In this document: piece by piece, positions 1-6,723 of the stretch
How positions within the stretch are numbered: the stretch's first letter is position 1
How the letters are laid out: every line of letters starts with the position of its first letter
From: Acidobacteriaceae bacterium
Lineage (GTDB): Bacteria > Acidobacteriota > Terriglobia > Bryobacterales > Bryobacteraceae
NCBI GenBank assembly: GCA_019246575.1
Contig: JAFAQG010000181.1
Location: 1 to 6,723, forward strand
Length of the DNA: 6,723 nt
Reading direction: 5' to 3'
Made by a program: the position numbers and the translations under genes
The notes under the pieces: model-generated
Databases searched by the model: none
Told to the model about the DNA's origin: nothing
The model's input: the letters and a program-made list of their open reading frames with translations, nothing else

Positions 1-1
1 G

Positions 2-2044
2 CGGTACTACATGCCGGCGGACGTCCGCGGCATGGACCACCTGGACTACGCGGCGGGCCTGCCGCCCTTTCTTCGAGGGCCGTACTCAACTATGTACGTC
101 ACCCAGCCCTGGACCATCCGTCAGTATGCGGGTTTCTCCACGCCCGAAGAATCGAATGCGTTCTATCGCCGCAATCTGGCCGCGGGACAGAAGGGCCTCT
201 CGGTGGCATTTGATTTGCCCACGCACCGTGGATACGACTCCGACAACGAGCGCGTCACCGGCGATGTAGGAAAAGCCGGCGTTGCCATCGATTCCGTCGA
301 AGACATGAAAGTTCTGTTCGACGAGATTCCGCTCGACCAGATCTCGGTTTCGATGACGATGAATGGCGCCGTGCTGCCGATCATGGCGTTCTATTTGGCA
401 ACCGCTGAAGAACAAGGCGTCAAACCCGAACAACTCAGCGGAACCATCCAGAACGACATTCTGAAAGAGTTCATCGTCCGCAACACATACATTTATCCGC
501 CCGGACCGTCGATGTGGATCGTCGGCGAGATACTGCGCTACTGCTCGCAGAAGATGCCCCGATTCAACCCGATTTCCATCAGCGGATATCACATGCAAGA
601 AGCCGGCGCAACTGCCGAGCTCGAACTCGCCTACACGCTTGCTGACGGGCTCGAATATGTACGCACGGGCCTCAATGCGGGGCTCGCGATCGATGACTTC
701 GCACCGCGCTTGAGCTTCTTCTGGGGCATCGGCATGAATCACTTCATGGAAATTGCCAAGCTCCGTGCGGGTCGCGTCCTATGGGCCAGGCTGATGAAAC
801 CGTTCGGTCCAGCAAATCCGAAATCGATGGCCTTACGCGCGCATTGCCAGACTTCAGGCTGGAGTCTTGCTGCACGGGATGTATTCAACAACGTGACACG
901 CACGTGTGTTGAGGCCCTCGCCGCTGTGCTTGGTCAGACGCAGTCGCTGCACACGAATGCGCTCGACGAGGCGATTGCTTTGCCAACGGACTTCTCCGCT
1001 CGGATTGCGCGTGAGACACAGCTGTTCCTTCAGCAAGAGACAGGGATTACCAAAACGATAGACCCCTGGGCTGGAAGCTACTACGTCGAGACCTTGACGC
1101 GTGAATTGATTGAAAGGAGTTGGAATCACATCCAGGACATTGAGCGGCGGGGCGGAATGACTCGCGCGATTGAGGCAGGCGTGCCGAAGATGCACATCGA
1201 AGAAGCGGCGGCGCGGGGGCAGGCGCGGATCGATTCGGGCGTCGAGACGATCGTAGCTGTCAACAAATACAGGGTTGATACGGAAGCGCCGATCGAATTG
1301 CTCGAAGTGGATAATAACGCTGTCCGCGTGAGACAGGTGTCGCGCCTCAAAGAGCTGCGAAGCCGGCGCAATCAGCAGGCCCTGGACAATGCGCTCGAAG
1401 CTCTAACGCGTGCCGCCGAGAATCGTGACGATAACCTCGTCGAGCTAGCTATTCACGCTGGACGTGCGCGAGCCACGGTGGGCGAGATCTCTTCCGCGCT
1501 CGAAAAAGTTTTCGGACGTTATCGAGCCGCCACTCGTACAATTGCGGGAGTTTACTCGCGCGAGAGCTACAACGACCCTGAGTTCATCAGAGCACGCGCC
1601 ATGGTGCAGGACTTCGCTAAAACCGAAGGCCGCCGGCCGCGTGTCCTGATCGCCAAGCTGGGACAGGACGGACACGATCGCGGCGCAAAGGTCATTGCCT
1701 CTGCTTTCGCTGATTTAGGATTCGATGTCGATATCGGACCGCTGTTCCAGACGCCGATTGAGGTGGCGCGAGCGGCGGTTGAGAACGATGTTCATGCGGT
1801 CGGCATCTCGACCCTTGCAGGCGGACACAAGACGCTTGTGCCGCAAGTTCTCGACCAGTTGAGAAAGGTTAGCCGCGAAGATGTGCTCGTTTTCGTCGGA
1901 GGCATTGTGCCTCAGCGAGACCATGAATTTCTGCGCGCAGCGGGTGTTCGCGGCATTTTTGGGCCCGGCACCGTCATACCGGTGTCGGCGCAACAAATCC
2001 TTTTGGCGTTAACGGATCAGGTGAGTGCGAGTCGCATCCAATAG
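2..2044 (+). CDS. mutB/scpA: Methylmalonyl-CoA mutase, single-chain form, 5'-truncated by window edge
   Basis: Adenosylcobalamin-dependent mutase that interconverts (R)-methylmalonyl-CoA and succinyl-CoA in the cytoplasm, the last step of propionyl-CoA assimilation. 680 residues are visible; numbering here is from the ATG at 11. The N-terminal TIM barrel carries [10 protein letters not shown] (Tyr39) and VRNTYIYPP (Arg157), which match Tyr89 and Arg207 of the Propionibacterium enzyme, the residues that select a carboxylated acyl group. [10 protein letters not shown] holds the Tyr193/His194 pair. The C-terminal B12 domain has DGHDRG with cobalt-ligand His555, then STLAGGH and FGPGT. Tyr39 and Arg157 argue against isobutyryl-CoA mutase, which has Phe and Gln there. 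The ATG at 11 aligns inside the family's N-terminal region, the frame stays open to base 2, and roughly 35-50 residues appear missing, so the true start lies upstream. Residue 169 is Trp where relatives usually have Arg or Lys. The 3' end overlaps the MeaB gene. Confidence 0.96.
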   Translation, partial: RYYMPADVRGMDHLDYAAGLPPFLRGPYSTMYVTQPWTIRQYAGFSTPEESNAFYRRNLAAGQKGLSVAFDLPTHRGYDSDNERVTGDVGKAGVAIDSVEDMKVLFDEIPLDQISVSMTMNGAVLPIMAFYLATAEEQGVKPEQLSGTIQNDILKEFIVRNTYIYPPGPSMWIVGEILRYCSQKMPRFNPISISGYHMQEAGATAELELAYTLADGLEYVRTGLNAGLAIDDFAPRLSFFWGIGMNHFMEIAKLRAGRVLWARLMKPFGPANPKSMALRAHCQTSGWSLAARDVFNNVTRTCVEALAAVLGQTQSLHTNALDEAIALPTDFSARIARETQLFLQQETGITKTIDPWAGSYYVETLTRELIERSWNHIQDIERRGGMTRAIEAGVPKMHIEEAAARGQARIDSGVETIVAVNKYRVDTEAPIELLEVDNNAVRVRQVSRLKELRSRRNQQALDNALEALTRAAENRDDNLVELAIHAGRARATVGEISSALEKVFGRYRAATRTIAGVYSRESYNDPEFIRARAMVQDFAKTEGRRPRVLIAKLGQDGHDRGAKVIASAFADLGFDVDIGPLFQTPIEVARAAVENDVHAVGISTLAGGHKTLVPQVLDQLRKVSREDVLVFVGGIVPQRDHEFLRAAGVRGIFGPGTVIPVSAQQILLALTDQVSASRIQ

Positions 2045-3065
2045 CGTTCAACGCGGGCGCTTGACGCATCGAGAGTACATCGAAGGCGTACTGGCGGGGG
2101 ACAGGGTCGTTTTAGCGCGGGCCATTACGCTTATTGAAAGCGAACTGCCATCCGACGCCGAGCTTGCGGCTAAACTGCTGGACGGCATACTCCCGCACAC
2201 CGGGAAAGCTCACCGAATCGGCATTACCGGCATTCCAGGGGCAGGCAAGAGCACGTTCATCGATGCCTTTGGAATGCACCTCATTCGCGAGTACAAGCAG
2301 AAGATTGCGGTGCTCAGTGTTGACCCGTCTAGTCCCATTTCCGGTGGAAGCATTCTCGGCGACAAGACTCGCATGGAGCGTCTGTCAGTCGAGAACAACG
2401 CGTTCATTCGGCCTTCTCCCGCCCGCGGCCACTTTGGCGGCGTTGCGCGCACCACTCGGGAGACCATCCTGCTATGCGAGGCGGCAGGGTTCGACAACAT
2501 CGTAGTTGAAACAGTCGGCGTTGGACAGTCTGAAACTGCCGTTCGGTCCATGACTGATTTTTTTCTGCTGATTACGATTGCCGGTGGGGGTGACGAACTG
2601 CAGGTAATGAAACGCGGCATCATCGAGCTGGTGGATGCAATAGCCGTCAACAAAGCTGATTCGGACAATGAGTGTAACGCCGAGCGGGCGCGTGCCGAAT
2701 ACAGCAATGCCCTGCGGCTTTTTCGTCCGAATGCTAACGGCTGGTCGCCGCGAGTGGTTGCAACCTCGGCAGTGACAGCCCGCGGCATCGCTGAGATCTT
2801 AAAGATGATCGTTGAACATCGCACACTTCTCGAATCCACTGGAGTCCTAGCCGCGCATCGCAGAGCACAATCGCTCGAATGGATGCGCGATCTGATTGTT
2901 AGTCGGCTGGAAGATCTGTTCAGAACCGACGCGCAGGTTGCGAAACGGCTGCCGGAACTCGAGGACGCAGTACGGGACGGAACAATGACCGCCTTCTCCG
3001 CCGCTCACGAATTGCTGGCGGTATTTACTCGCTCTGAAGCGGACGCGATCAGGAGAGCGGATTGA
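2025..3065 (+). CDS. meaB: MeaB/ArgK-family GTPase, chaperone of methylmalonyl-CoA mutase
   Basis: G3E-family P-loop GTPase that gates delivery of adenosylcobalamin to methylmalonyl-CoA mutase and protects the enzyme from inactivation. The 346-residue length is normal for the family. Walker A is GIPGAGKST (69-77); the Mg/switch region is DPSSP...[11 protein letters not shown] (100-117); ETVGVGQSE (162-170) is the G3 region; NKAD (209-212) is the guanine-recognition motif; a helical C-terminal arm, used for dimerisation in relatives, follows. The start is uncertain: GTG at 2025 gives a 20-nt overlap with the mutase, while TTG at 2061 would start after the mutase stop; similarity to relatives begins only near residue 17, so both are possible and neither has a clear Shine-Dalgarno sequence. 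Position 194 (LQVMKRG) is Val where the family normally has Gly (LQGIKKG), in the stretch called switch III in MeaB. The older arginine/ornithine transport kinase (ArgK) name is not a likely function here because the partner mutase is adjacent. Confidence 0.94.
   Translation: MRVASNSVQRGRLTHREYIEGVLAGDRVVLARAITLIESELPSDAELAAKLLDGILPHTGKAHRIGITGIPGAGKSTFIDAFGMHLIREYKQKIAVLSVDPSSPISGGSILGDKTRMERLSVENNAFIRPSPARGHFGGVARTTRETILLCEAAGFDNIVVETVGVGQSETAVRSMTDFFLLITIAGGGDELQVMKRGIIELVDAIAVNKADSDNECNAERARAEYSNALRLFRPNANGWSPRVVATSAVTARGIAEILKMIVEHRTLLESTGVLAAHRRAQSLEWMRDLIVSRLEDLFRTDAQVAKRLPELEDAVRDGTMTAFSAAHELLAVFTRSEADAIRRAD
3051..3055 (+). promoter_or_regulatory. Ribosome binding site fixing the GT4 start
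   Basis: AGGAG lies inside the end of the MeaB gene, 9 nt before the ATG at 3065. It supports that ATG over the TTG at 3062 and the later in-frame ATG at 3104, which has no such motif. The MeaB stop and this start share a base (TGATG), the usual layout for translational coupling. Confidence 0.7.
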
Positions 3066-4153
3066 TGCGCTCCGTACTCGATGAGGCAAGCGGCATCCGC
3101 CGGATGACGGTCTTAAGCGTTGGCTATCCGCTGTTTCCGGTTCGAACGGATGAAAGCGGCGGCGCGGAGCAGATTCTCGTTCTCGTCGAACGAGGACTCG
3201 TCGAATCAGGCAATCGTTCGGTTGTTGTTGCGGCTCAGGGCTCCTCTATAGCCGGCCGGCTCATCGCGACTCCTTGCGTCAACGGACAGATGATCGAGTC
3301 GCGCGAAAAAGCGCAAAAGGTACATGCGCGCGCAATTACAAAAGCAGTCCGCGATTTCTCGGTCGATCTGATTCATTTTCACGGCCTAGACTTCCACACT
3401 TATGTGCCGGACATTCCCATTCCAATGCTTGCGACCCTGCATTTGCCGCTCGGATGGTACCCCGATTCCATTTATCAGCTCCCTAAGGTAACGCTAAATT
3501 GCGTCTCACATGCGCAAGCAAATGGCGCAGGGTTTCCGGTCGTTCTCAACGGAATAGATACTCAACGATACCGGCCTGCTGAGAACAAACAAGATTACCT
3601 GCTCTGGCTCGGACGCGTTTGCCCGGAGAAGGGCGCACATATCGCGCTCGAAGTGGCGCATCGGCTCGATCTGCCGATCATCATTGCCGGACCGTTGCAC
3701 CCGTTCAGGTCGCATCACAGCTATTTCAACGAAAAGGTTAAACCGTTATTAGACGACAAGAGGCGTTACATCGGGCCCGTTCACGGCCAAGTTAAGGCTG
3801 ACCTGCTCGCAGCAGCACGCTGCTTATTAGTGCCGAGTCTGGTAGCGGAAACAAGCTCGCTCGTCGCAATGGAGGCCATTACGTCTGGAACCGCAGTCGT
3901 CGCTTTTCGTTCCGGCGCGCTGCCGGAAGTTATAGAACATGGCAACACCGGGTTCATTGTCGATACGGGCGACGAAATGGTGGATGCAGTCAGCAGGATA
4001 GGCGAAATCTCTCCGAAAGTGTGCCGGGCGCGTGGAATGGCCCAGTTCGATGCACGTAGAATGATCCGCGATTACCTGAATCTTTATCGGCGCTTGTGCG
4101 AACGCGGGGCGGTTGTGAACGACCCCGAGTTCGAAGTCTCAGGACCAGTGTGA
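3065..4153 (+). CDS. GT-B glycosyltransferase, family 4-like
   Basis: Probable retaining glycosyltransferase that moves a sugar from a nucleotide-sugar donor to a glycan or other acceptor on the cytoplasmic side of the membrane; donor and acceptor cannot be read from sequence. 362 residues, two Rossmann-like domains. The N-terminal domain has the glycine-bearing acceptor/donor loop (ESGGAEQ, 30-36) after a short strand (TVLSVGYPLFP) and the motif LIHFHGLD (102-109). The linker LNGIDTQRYRP (161-171) and WLGRVCPEKG (181-190) are typical of family 4. The C-terminal donor site has the EX7E pair Glu262/Glu270 in AETSSLVAMEA, followed by GALPEVI and NTGFIV. No signal peptide or membrane segment is visible. 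It is coupled to meaB by TGATG, but its nearest functional company is the minus-strand glycan operon, which it meets tail to tail with a 15-nt overlap. Confidence 0.88.
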   Translation: MRSVLDEASGIRRMTVLSVGYPLFPVRTDESGGAEQILVLVERGLVESGNRSVVVAAQGSSIAGRLIATPCVNGQMIESREKAQKVHARAITKAVRDFSVDLIHFHGLDFHTYVPDIPIPMLATLHLPLGWYPDSIYQLPKVTLNCVSHAQANGAGFPVVLNGIDTQRYRPAENKQDYLLWLGRVCPEKGAHIALEVAHRLDLPIIIAGPLHPFRSHHSYFNEKVKPLLDDKRRYIGPVHGQVKADLLAAARCLLVPSLVAETSSLVAMEAITSGTAVVAFRSGALPEVIEHGNTGFIVDTGDEMVDAVSRIGEISPKVCRARGMAQFDARRMIRDYLNLYRRLCERGAVVNDPEFEVSGPV

Positions 4154-5167
4154 ATCACGGCTGCAAGCAAGCGTAGTCTCATCTCGTTCAACAAGGCATT
4201 GCCGCGGTATGATAACGCGACACTTCGGGATCGGCTCGGCGCCCCACCACGTCTTGTAACGCTCATCGCCGCGCAAAAAATCCCAAGCTTTGTAGCCGTG
4301 ACAGAACGAGTAACGAATCGCCTCATAGAGCAGTGATCGACCGAAGCCAAGGTCTTCATATTCGGGATCGAATGCGCTCATGTAGCCGAACATCTTGTTT
4401 CGTTGAGCAAACGCCAGAATGACTGCAGCCGGGCTGTCATTGTAGTGCATGCTGAAAAACCGAATCAAGCCGCGCGCCGCAAAATCATGCGTAATCGAGC
4501 GGAGAAATGCTTCGGATCGGTTGGCGGCGATCATACCGGGTTCGCCCTGCTTCTGCCATCGAGCCGTATGCAGTCGTATCAACTCATTCATCAAATCCGG
4601 CGATGGGTGCTCGCAGACTTCGAAGCGCACTTGGCCGCTTGCGCGAGCGCGTTGCGAGTACCGTCGCACATTCCGGCGTAAGTCGGGAGAGCGAGACCGC
4701 CAGAATTCGTCGAAGCACCCGGTCAGCGGAATCCGAGTGCATGGCGTGTCTTCCTGGACTTCTGCGTCGCGCAGATCTTTCAATGGCGTATCGGCGGCGA
4801 GGTCTTGCCAATCGCAGATTTCCCAACCTTTCGTGCTTTCGAGATGCTGCTGTAAAACGCCGAGAATCTCGCCGGTAAAACGCGCATCCAGCATGGGGTC
4901 GAGATAGTCGGAAATGCCGGAGCCAATGAGTGTAAGTTGCGACCGTCGGTTCCATTCATGACAAAAACAAGGCACGACACCGGCGAGACGCCCTTCGCGA
5001 CGAAATACCAGGACATGCAGCCGCCCACTTCCAAAGTGTTCCCACCAGCGCAGCAGCCAAATGGGATATTGGAACGGTGTTGCGAGCTCAGAAGCTTCAA
5101 CCAGCGCCGCCCATTCGGGTGCAACAGCCTGCAGACCGGTCAGCTCCTGGATTAACTCCAGTTCCAC
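4139..5167 (-). CDS. GNAT-fold acyltransferase, CelD/BioF2-like
   Basis: Predicted acyl-CoA-dependent N- or O-acyltransferase of the group often labelled cellulose-biosynthesis CelD or BioF2-like acetyltransferase; in glycan clusters these are thought to acylate a sugar or its precursor. 342 residues. The N-terminal half (TPFQYPIWLLRWWEHF, 30-45, then LAGVVPCF) is typical of the family. LRRNVRRY (163-170) opens the second GNAT half, which contains PAAVILAF (246-253), GYMSAFDPEYEDLGFGRSLL (261-280) and the hallmark WDFLRGDERYKTWWGAE (295-311). No signal peptide or membrane helix is seen. The start is GTG at 5167: the stop codon of the upstream nucleotidyltransferase is in the same frame with only one codon between, so nothing earlier is possible, and family similarity begins at once. 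No good Shine-Dalgarno sequence is seen, so translation probably relies on coupling. The last dozen residues are encoded in the region near and within the overlap with the convergent glycosyltransferase. Confidence 0.85.
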   Translation of the reverse strand: MELELIQELTGLQAVAPEWAALVEASELATPFQYPIWLLRWWEHFGSGRLHVLVFRREGRLAGVVPCFCHEWNRRSQLTLIGSGISDYLDPMLDARFTGEILGVLQQHLESTKGWEICDWQDLAADTPLKDLRDAEVQEDTPCTRIPLTGCFDEFWRSRSPDLRRNVRRYSQRARASGQVRFEVCEHPSPDLMNELIRLHTARWQKQGEPGMIAANRSEAFLRSITHDFAARGLIRFFSMHYNDSPAAVILAFAQRNKMFGYMSAFDPEYEDLGFGRSLLYEAIRYSFCHGYKAWDFLRGDERYKTWWGAEPIPKCRVIIPRQCLVERDETTLACSRDSHWS

Positions 5168-5170
5168 CGC

Positions 5171-5908
5171 TTATGAGTGCAACTCCGCGCCACACGCCGC
5201 ATCCAGCAGCCGCAGCGCCTCACGATATCCATTCAGAGTCCCGACATCGACATACGCCTCGCCTGCCCTGATTCCGTAAGCGCGGCCACCCCGCGCTATA
5301 AACTCATTGAAAAGCGTTCCCAAGTATTCGTCATTCCGTTCGAGCCAAAGCTCATACAGCTGTTGCAAGACATACCCCGGCATTTTAATAGCCCCCCAGA
5401 CCCATCGCGTCGAAGCATCCGGCCTCTTCACCTGCACCTCGAGCACTGTGTCAGTGTTATTCGTCACCACGGCGTCGAACCTCTCGGGATGCTCGACGGG
5501 AAATAGCAGTAAAGAAAGCATGCCGTCGGGAAGAATTTTAAGTGCATTTTCGGGAAACCAGATTGTATCCGGCAATCCGATACAAATATGCTCATCGGGC
5601 GGTATTAGCGGGAGTGCGCGGAAGATCGCATCGCACAGGCCCGCAGGTTTGGGCTGAATCGCGTAAAAGATGGTGGCCGAGAGCGCTTGTCCTCCGAAGT
5701 AATTAACTATGTCCGACTTACCAGGAGAAATAACAAAGCAGATCTTATCTGCGCCCGCCTTGACCATGCGCTCGAGCAGGTACTCGCTCACGGCGCGAGG
5801 GCGCTCATCGCCGCCTGTAATGCCGCTTCCAATCGGAAGCAATTCTTTCGAAAATGCGAGTGGTTGAATGCGCGTCCCCATGCCTGCTGCGGGAATGATC
5901 CCCCACAT
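5171..5908 (-). CDS. Sugar-phosphate nucleotidyltransferase, RmlA-like, short form
   Basis: Predicted enzyme joining a sugar-1-phosphate to a nucleoside triphosphate to give an NDP-sugar, presumably the donor for the glycosyltransferases beside it; the sugar and nucleotide are not determined by sequence. 245 residues. The nucleotide-binding loop is IIPAAGMGTR (4-13), followed by FSKELLPIG with Lys21, matching the SK(Q/E)LLP signature of RmlA. QPKPAGLCDA (85-94) matches the base-binding segment; LPDT (112-115) supplies the first metal-binding Asp where RmlA has GDN; YVDVGT (219-224) supplies the second. The protein stops soon after this motif, so it lacks the longer C-terminal region of classical RmlA enzymes. 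The start chosen is the ATG at 5908, with GAGAGG nine bases upstream and the conserved loop close behind; an in-frame ATG at 5947 would add 13 basic, unconserved residues and overlap the upstream gene. The CgeB-like gene ends 2 nt upstream and the GNAT gene begins 3 nt downstream. Confidence 0.88.
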   Translation of the reverse strand: MWGIIPAAGMGTRIQPLAFSKELLPIGSGITGGDERPRAVSEYLLERMVKAGADKICFVISPGKSDIVNYFGGQALSATIFYAIQPKPAGLCDAIFRALPLIPPDEHICIGLPDTIWFPENALKILPDGMLSLLLFPVEHPERFDAVVTNNTDTVLEVQVKRPDASTRWVWGAIKMPGYVLQQLYELWLERNDEYLGTLFNEFIARGGRAYGIRAGEAYVDVGTLNGYREALRLLDAACGAELHS

Positions 5909-5910
5909 AT

Positions 5911-6723
5911 CTACACGCCTCTCATTGTGACGGTTCGTTCGCCACACGCGCTTGCGTCATCAGACTGCACATCGACTAAGTGCAGGAACTCTCGCGCGCG
6001 TATATCGGACGTATGACAGTCGAGAACACGCTGCCTTGCACGCGCGCCGATGCGGGTGATTTCGTTGCCATCCATTTGTAAACTGTCGATGGTGTCGGCC
6101 GTTGAGCGAGCAATCAGGATCTCATCTCCGGGTTCGAAAAACGTATCCAGGCCTTCCCACCAGTCGCTCAACACAGCCGTCCCGCACGCAGCCGCCTCAA
6201 AAATGCGCCCCGACGGACAGTACCCGAAGCGAGCCATCGAAGCTCGCGTGATACTTAATGTCAGCCCTGACGATGAATAGAAACGGCAGTGCTCGGGCGG
6301 ACCAACGTGATGATAATGGCGGATGTTTTGAGGCCAACTTTGCGGCGCCGGGTACATCGGGCCGCCGATGACAAACCGGCGCTGCGGCAGCATTCGAGCA
6401 GGTGTGATCAGAAAGTGTTCGAGCGTTTGCTGGCGATCAGCCGAATACGTACCCAGATAGGAAAGATCGGCTTCGAACCAGGGTGACACCTCCACTCGGA
6501 AATAGGTTTCGGGATCGACCCAACCATAGAGCGTTGCAACACGACGCGCAGATAGCCTTTCCCGTAGTTGCTCGACGGCCGCGCCGCCGGTGTAGCTAAG
6601 CACGAGGTCGAAATCAGACAGCCCCTCCTTTCGCAGATATGGGACAGCCTCGCCGCGCTCGAGCCGGCTGAGGGTGACCGGCGTATCCATGTCATAGAAG
6701 ACGCTGCGCTCGACGCCGGAGTT
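5911..6723 (-). CDS. CgeB-type glycosyltransferase, 5'-truncated by window edge
   Basis: Predicted GT-B glycosyltransferase of the group related to Bacillus spore-coat protein CgeB, probably adding a sugar to a surface or extracellular glycan; acceptor and donor unknown. 270 residues are visible. The ATG at 6690 looks internal: the frame stays open to the window edge and the residues before it (SVFYDMDTPVTL) belong to a conserved motif of this family, so roughly the first third may lie to the right. Numbering from that Met: FDLVLSYTGG (27-36) and LYGWVDPE (54-61) are in the N-terminal domain; DLSYLGTY (75-82) begins the second; the donor-site signature is PSGRIFEAAACGTAVLSDWW (159-178) followed by GLDTFFEPGDEILIA. 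The last 15 or so residues look unconserved. It is the first visible gene of a minus-strand operon with the nucleotidyltransferase and the GNAT protein. Confidence 0.85.
   Translation of the reverse strand, partial: NSGVERSVFYDMDTPVTLSRLERGEAVPYLRKEGLSDFDLVLSYTGGAAVEQLRERLSARRVATLYGWVDPETYFRVEVSPWFEADLSYLGTYSADRQQTLEHFLITPARMLPQRRFVIGGPMYPAPQSWPQNIRHYHHVGPPEHCRFYSSSGLTLSITRASMARFGYCPSGRIFEAAACGTAVLSDWWEGLDTFFEPGDEILIARSTADTIDSLQMDGNEITRIGARARQRVLDCHTSDIRAREFLHLVDVQSDDASACGERTVTMRGV
5918..5923 (-). promoter_or_regulatory. Ribosome binding site for the nucleotidyltransferase
   Basis: On the minus strand the sequence reads GAGAGG, then 9 nt, then ATG at 5908. It sits in the last codons of the CgeB-like gene and decides for this start over the in-frame ATG at 5947. 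Confidence 0.65.

Noticed and set aside
11..13. ATG at 11 as the true start of the mutase
   Set aside because: The frame is open to base 2, and the residue aligns within the family's N-terminal region rather than at its beginning, so the gene is cut by the window edge.
86..742. 218-codon open frame on the minus strand opposite the mutase
   Set aside because: It lies wholly antisense to strongly conserved mutase sequence, has no recognisable motif, and is the kind of long shadow frame expected in GC-rich coding DNA.
2..2044. Isobutyryl-CoA mutase or a fused IcmF-type mutase
   Set aside because: Tyr in RQYAG and Arg in VRNTYIYPP are the methylmalonyl-type residues, the B12 domain is C-terminal, and the G-protein is a separate gene.
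2210..2839. 209-codon open frame on the minus strand opposite meaB
   Set aside because: Antisense to the conserved GTPase core; Ser/Arg-rich composition typical of a shadow frame and no family resemblance.
4120..4210. Possible bidirectional terminator between the convergent genes
   Set aside because: Only very short inverted matches (for example GTG/CAC around 4148-4158 and the TTCGAA palindrome near 4130) are present, with no stable stem or T run.
4449..4907. 152-codon open frame on the plus strand opposite the GNAT gene
   Set aside because: Arg/Ser-rich, low-complexity translation, antisense to a clear CelD-like protein; other overlapping frames in the region look the same.
5909..5947. 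ATG at 5947 as the nucleotidyltransferase start
   Set aside because: It would add 13 unconserved residues before the nucleotide-binding loop and overlap the upstream gene, while the ATG at 5908 has a well-placed GAGAGG.

Overview
The window is moderately GC-rich (judged by eye) bacterial chromosomal DNA, packed almost wall to wall with six protein genes. I see no RNA gene, mobile element, CRISPR array or long repeat. The gene set (adenosylcobalamin-dependent methylmalonyl-CoA mutase, its G-protein chaperone, and surface-glycan enzymes) fits a free-living, probably soil-type Gram-negative such as a proteobacterium or acidobacterium. That placement is an inference; no phylogenetic marker is present.

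Plus strand, 2-4153: a methylmalonyl-CoA mutase whose first few dozen residues lie left of the window (2-2044), a MeaB/ArgK-family GTPase chaperone (2025-3065), and a GT-B family 4 glycosyltransferase (3065-4153). Each gene overlaps the next (about 20 nt, then a TGATG overlap of 1 nt), so they read as one translationally coupled operon. The mutase and MeaB form the usual pair: the mutase interconverts (R)-methylmalonyl-CoA and succinyl-CoA in the propionyl-CoA/odd-chain/branched amino acid route, and MeaB loads and protects its B12 cofactor. The glycosyltransferase has no obvious metabolic tie to them.

Minus strand, read from 6723 down to 4139: a CgeB-type glycosyltransferase (5' end off the right edge), a small RmlA-like sugar-phosphate nucleotidyltransferase, and a CelD/BioF2-like GNAT acyltransferase. 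Gaps are 2-3 nt, so this is a second tight operon. It looks like the end of a cell-surface or extracellular glycan cassette: nucleotide-sugar supply, sugar transfer and acyl decoration.

The two operons converge and their last genes (GT4 and GNAT) overlap tail to tail by 15 nt, with no terminator-like hairpin there. The likeliest reading is that the GT4 gene belongs functionally to the minus-strand glycan cassette but has become transcriptionally attached to the mutase-chaperone pair. There is no non-coding stretch longer than a few bases, so no promoter is visible; both operons must start outside the window. I did not find a convincing wholly new system; the unusual part is the linkage of B12 metabolism genes to a glycan cassette.
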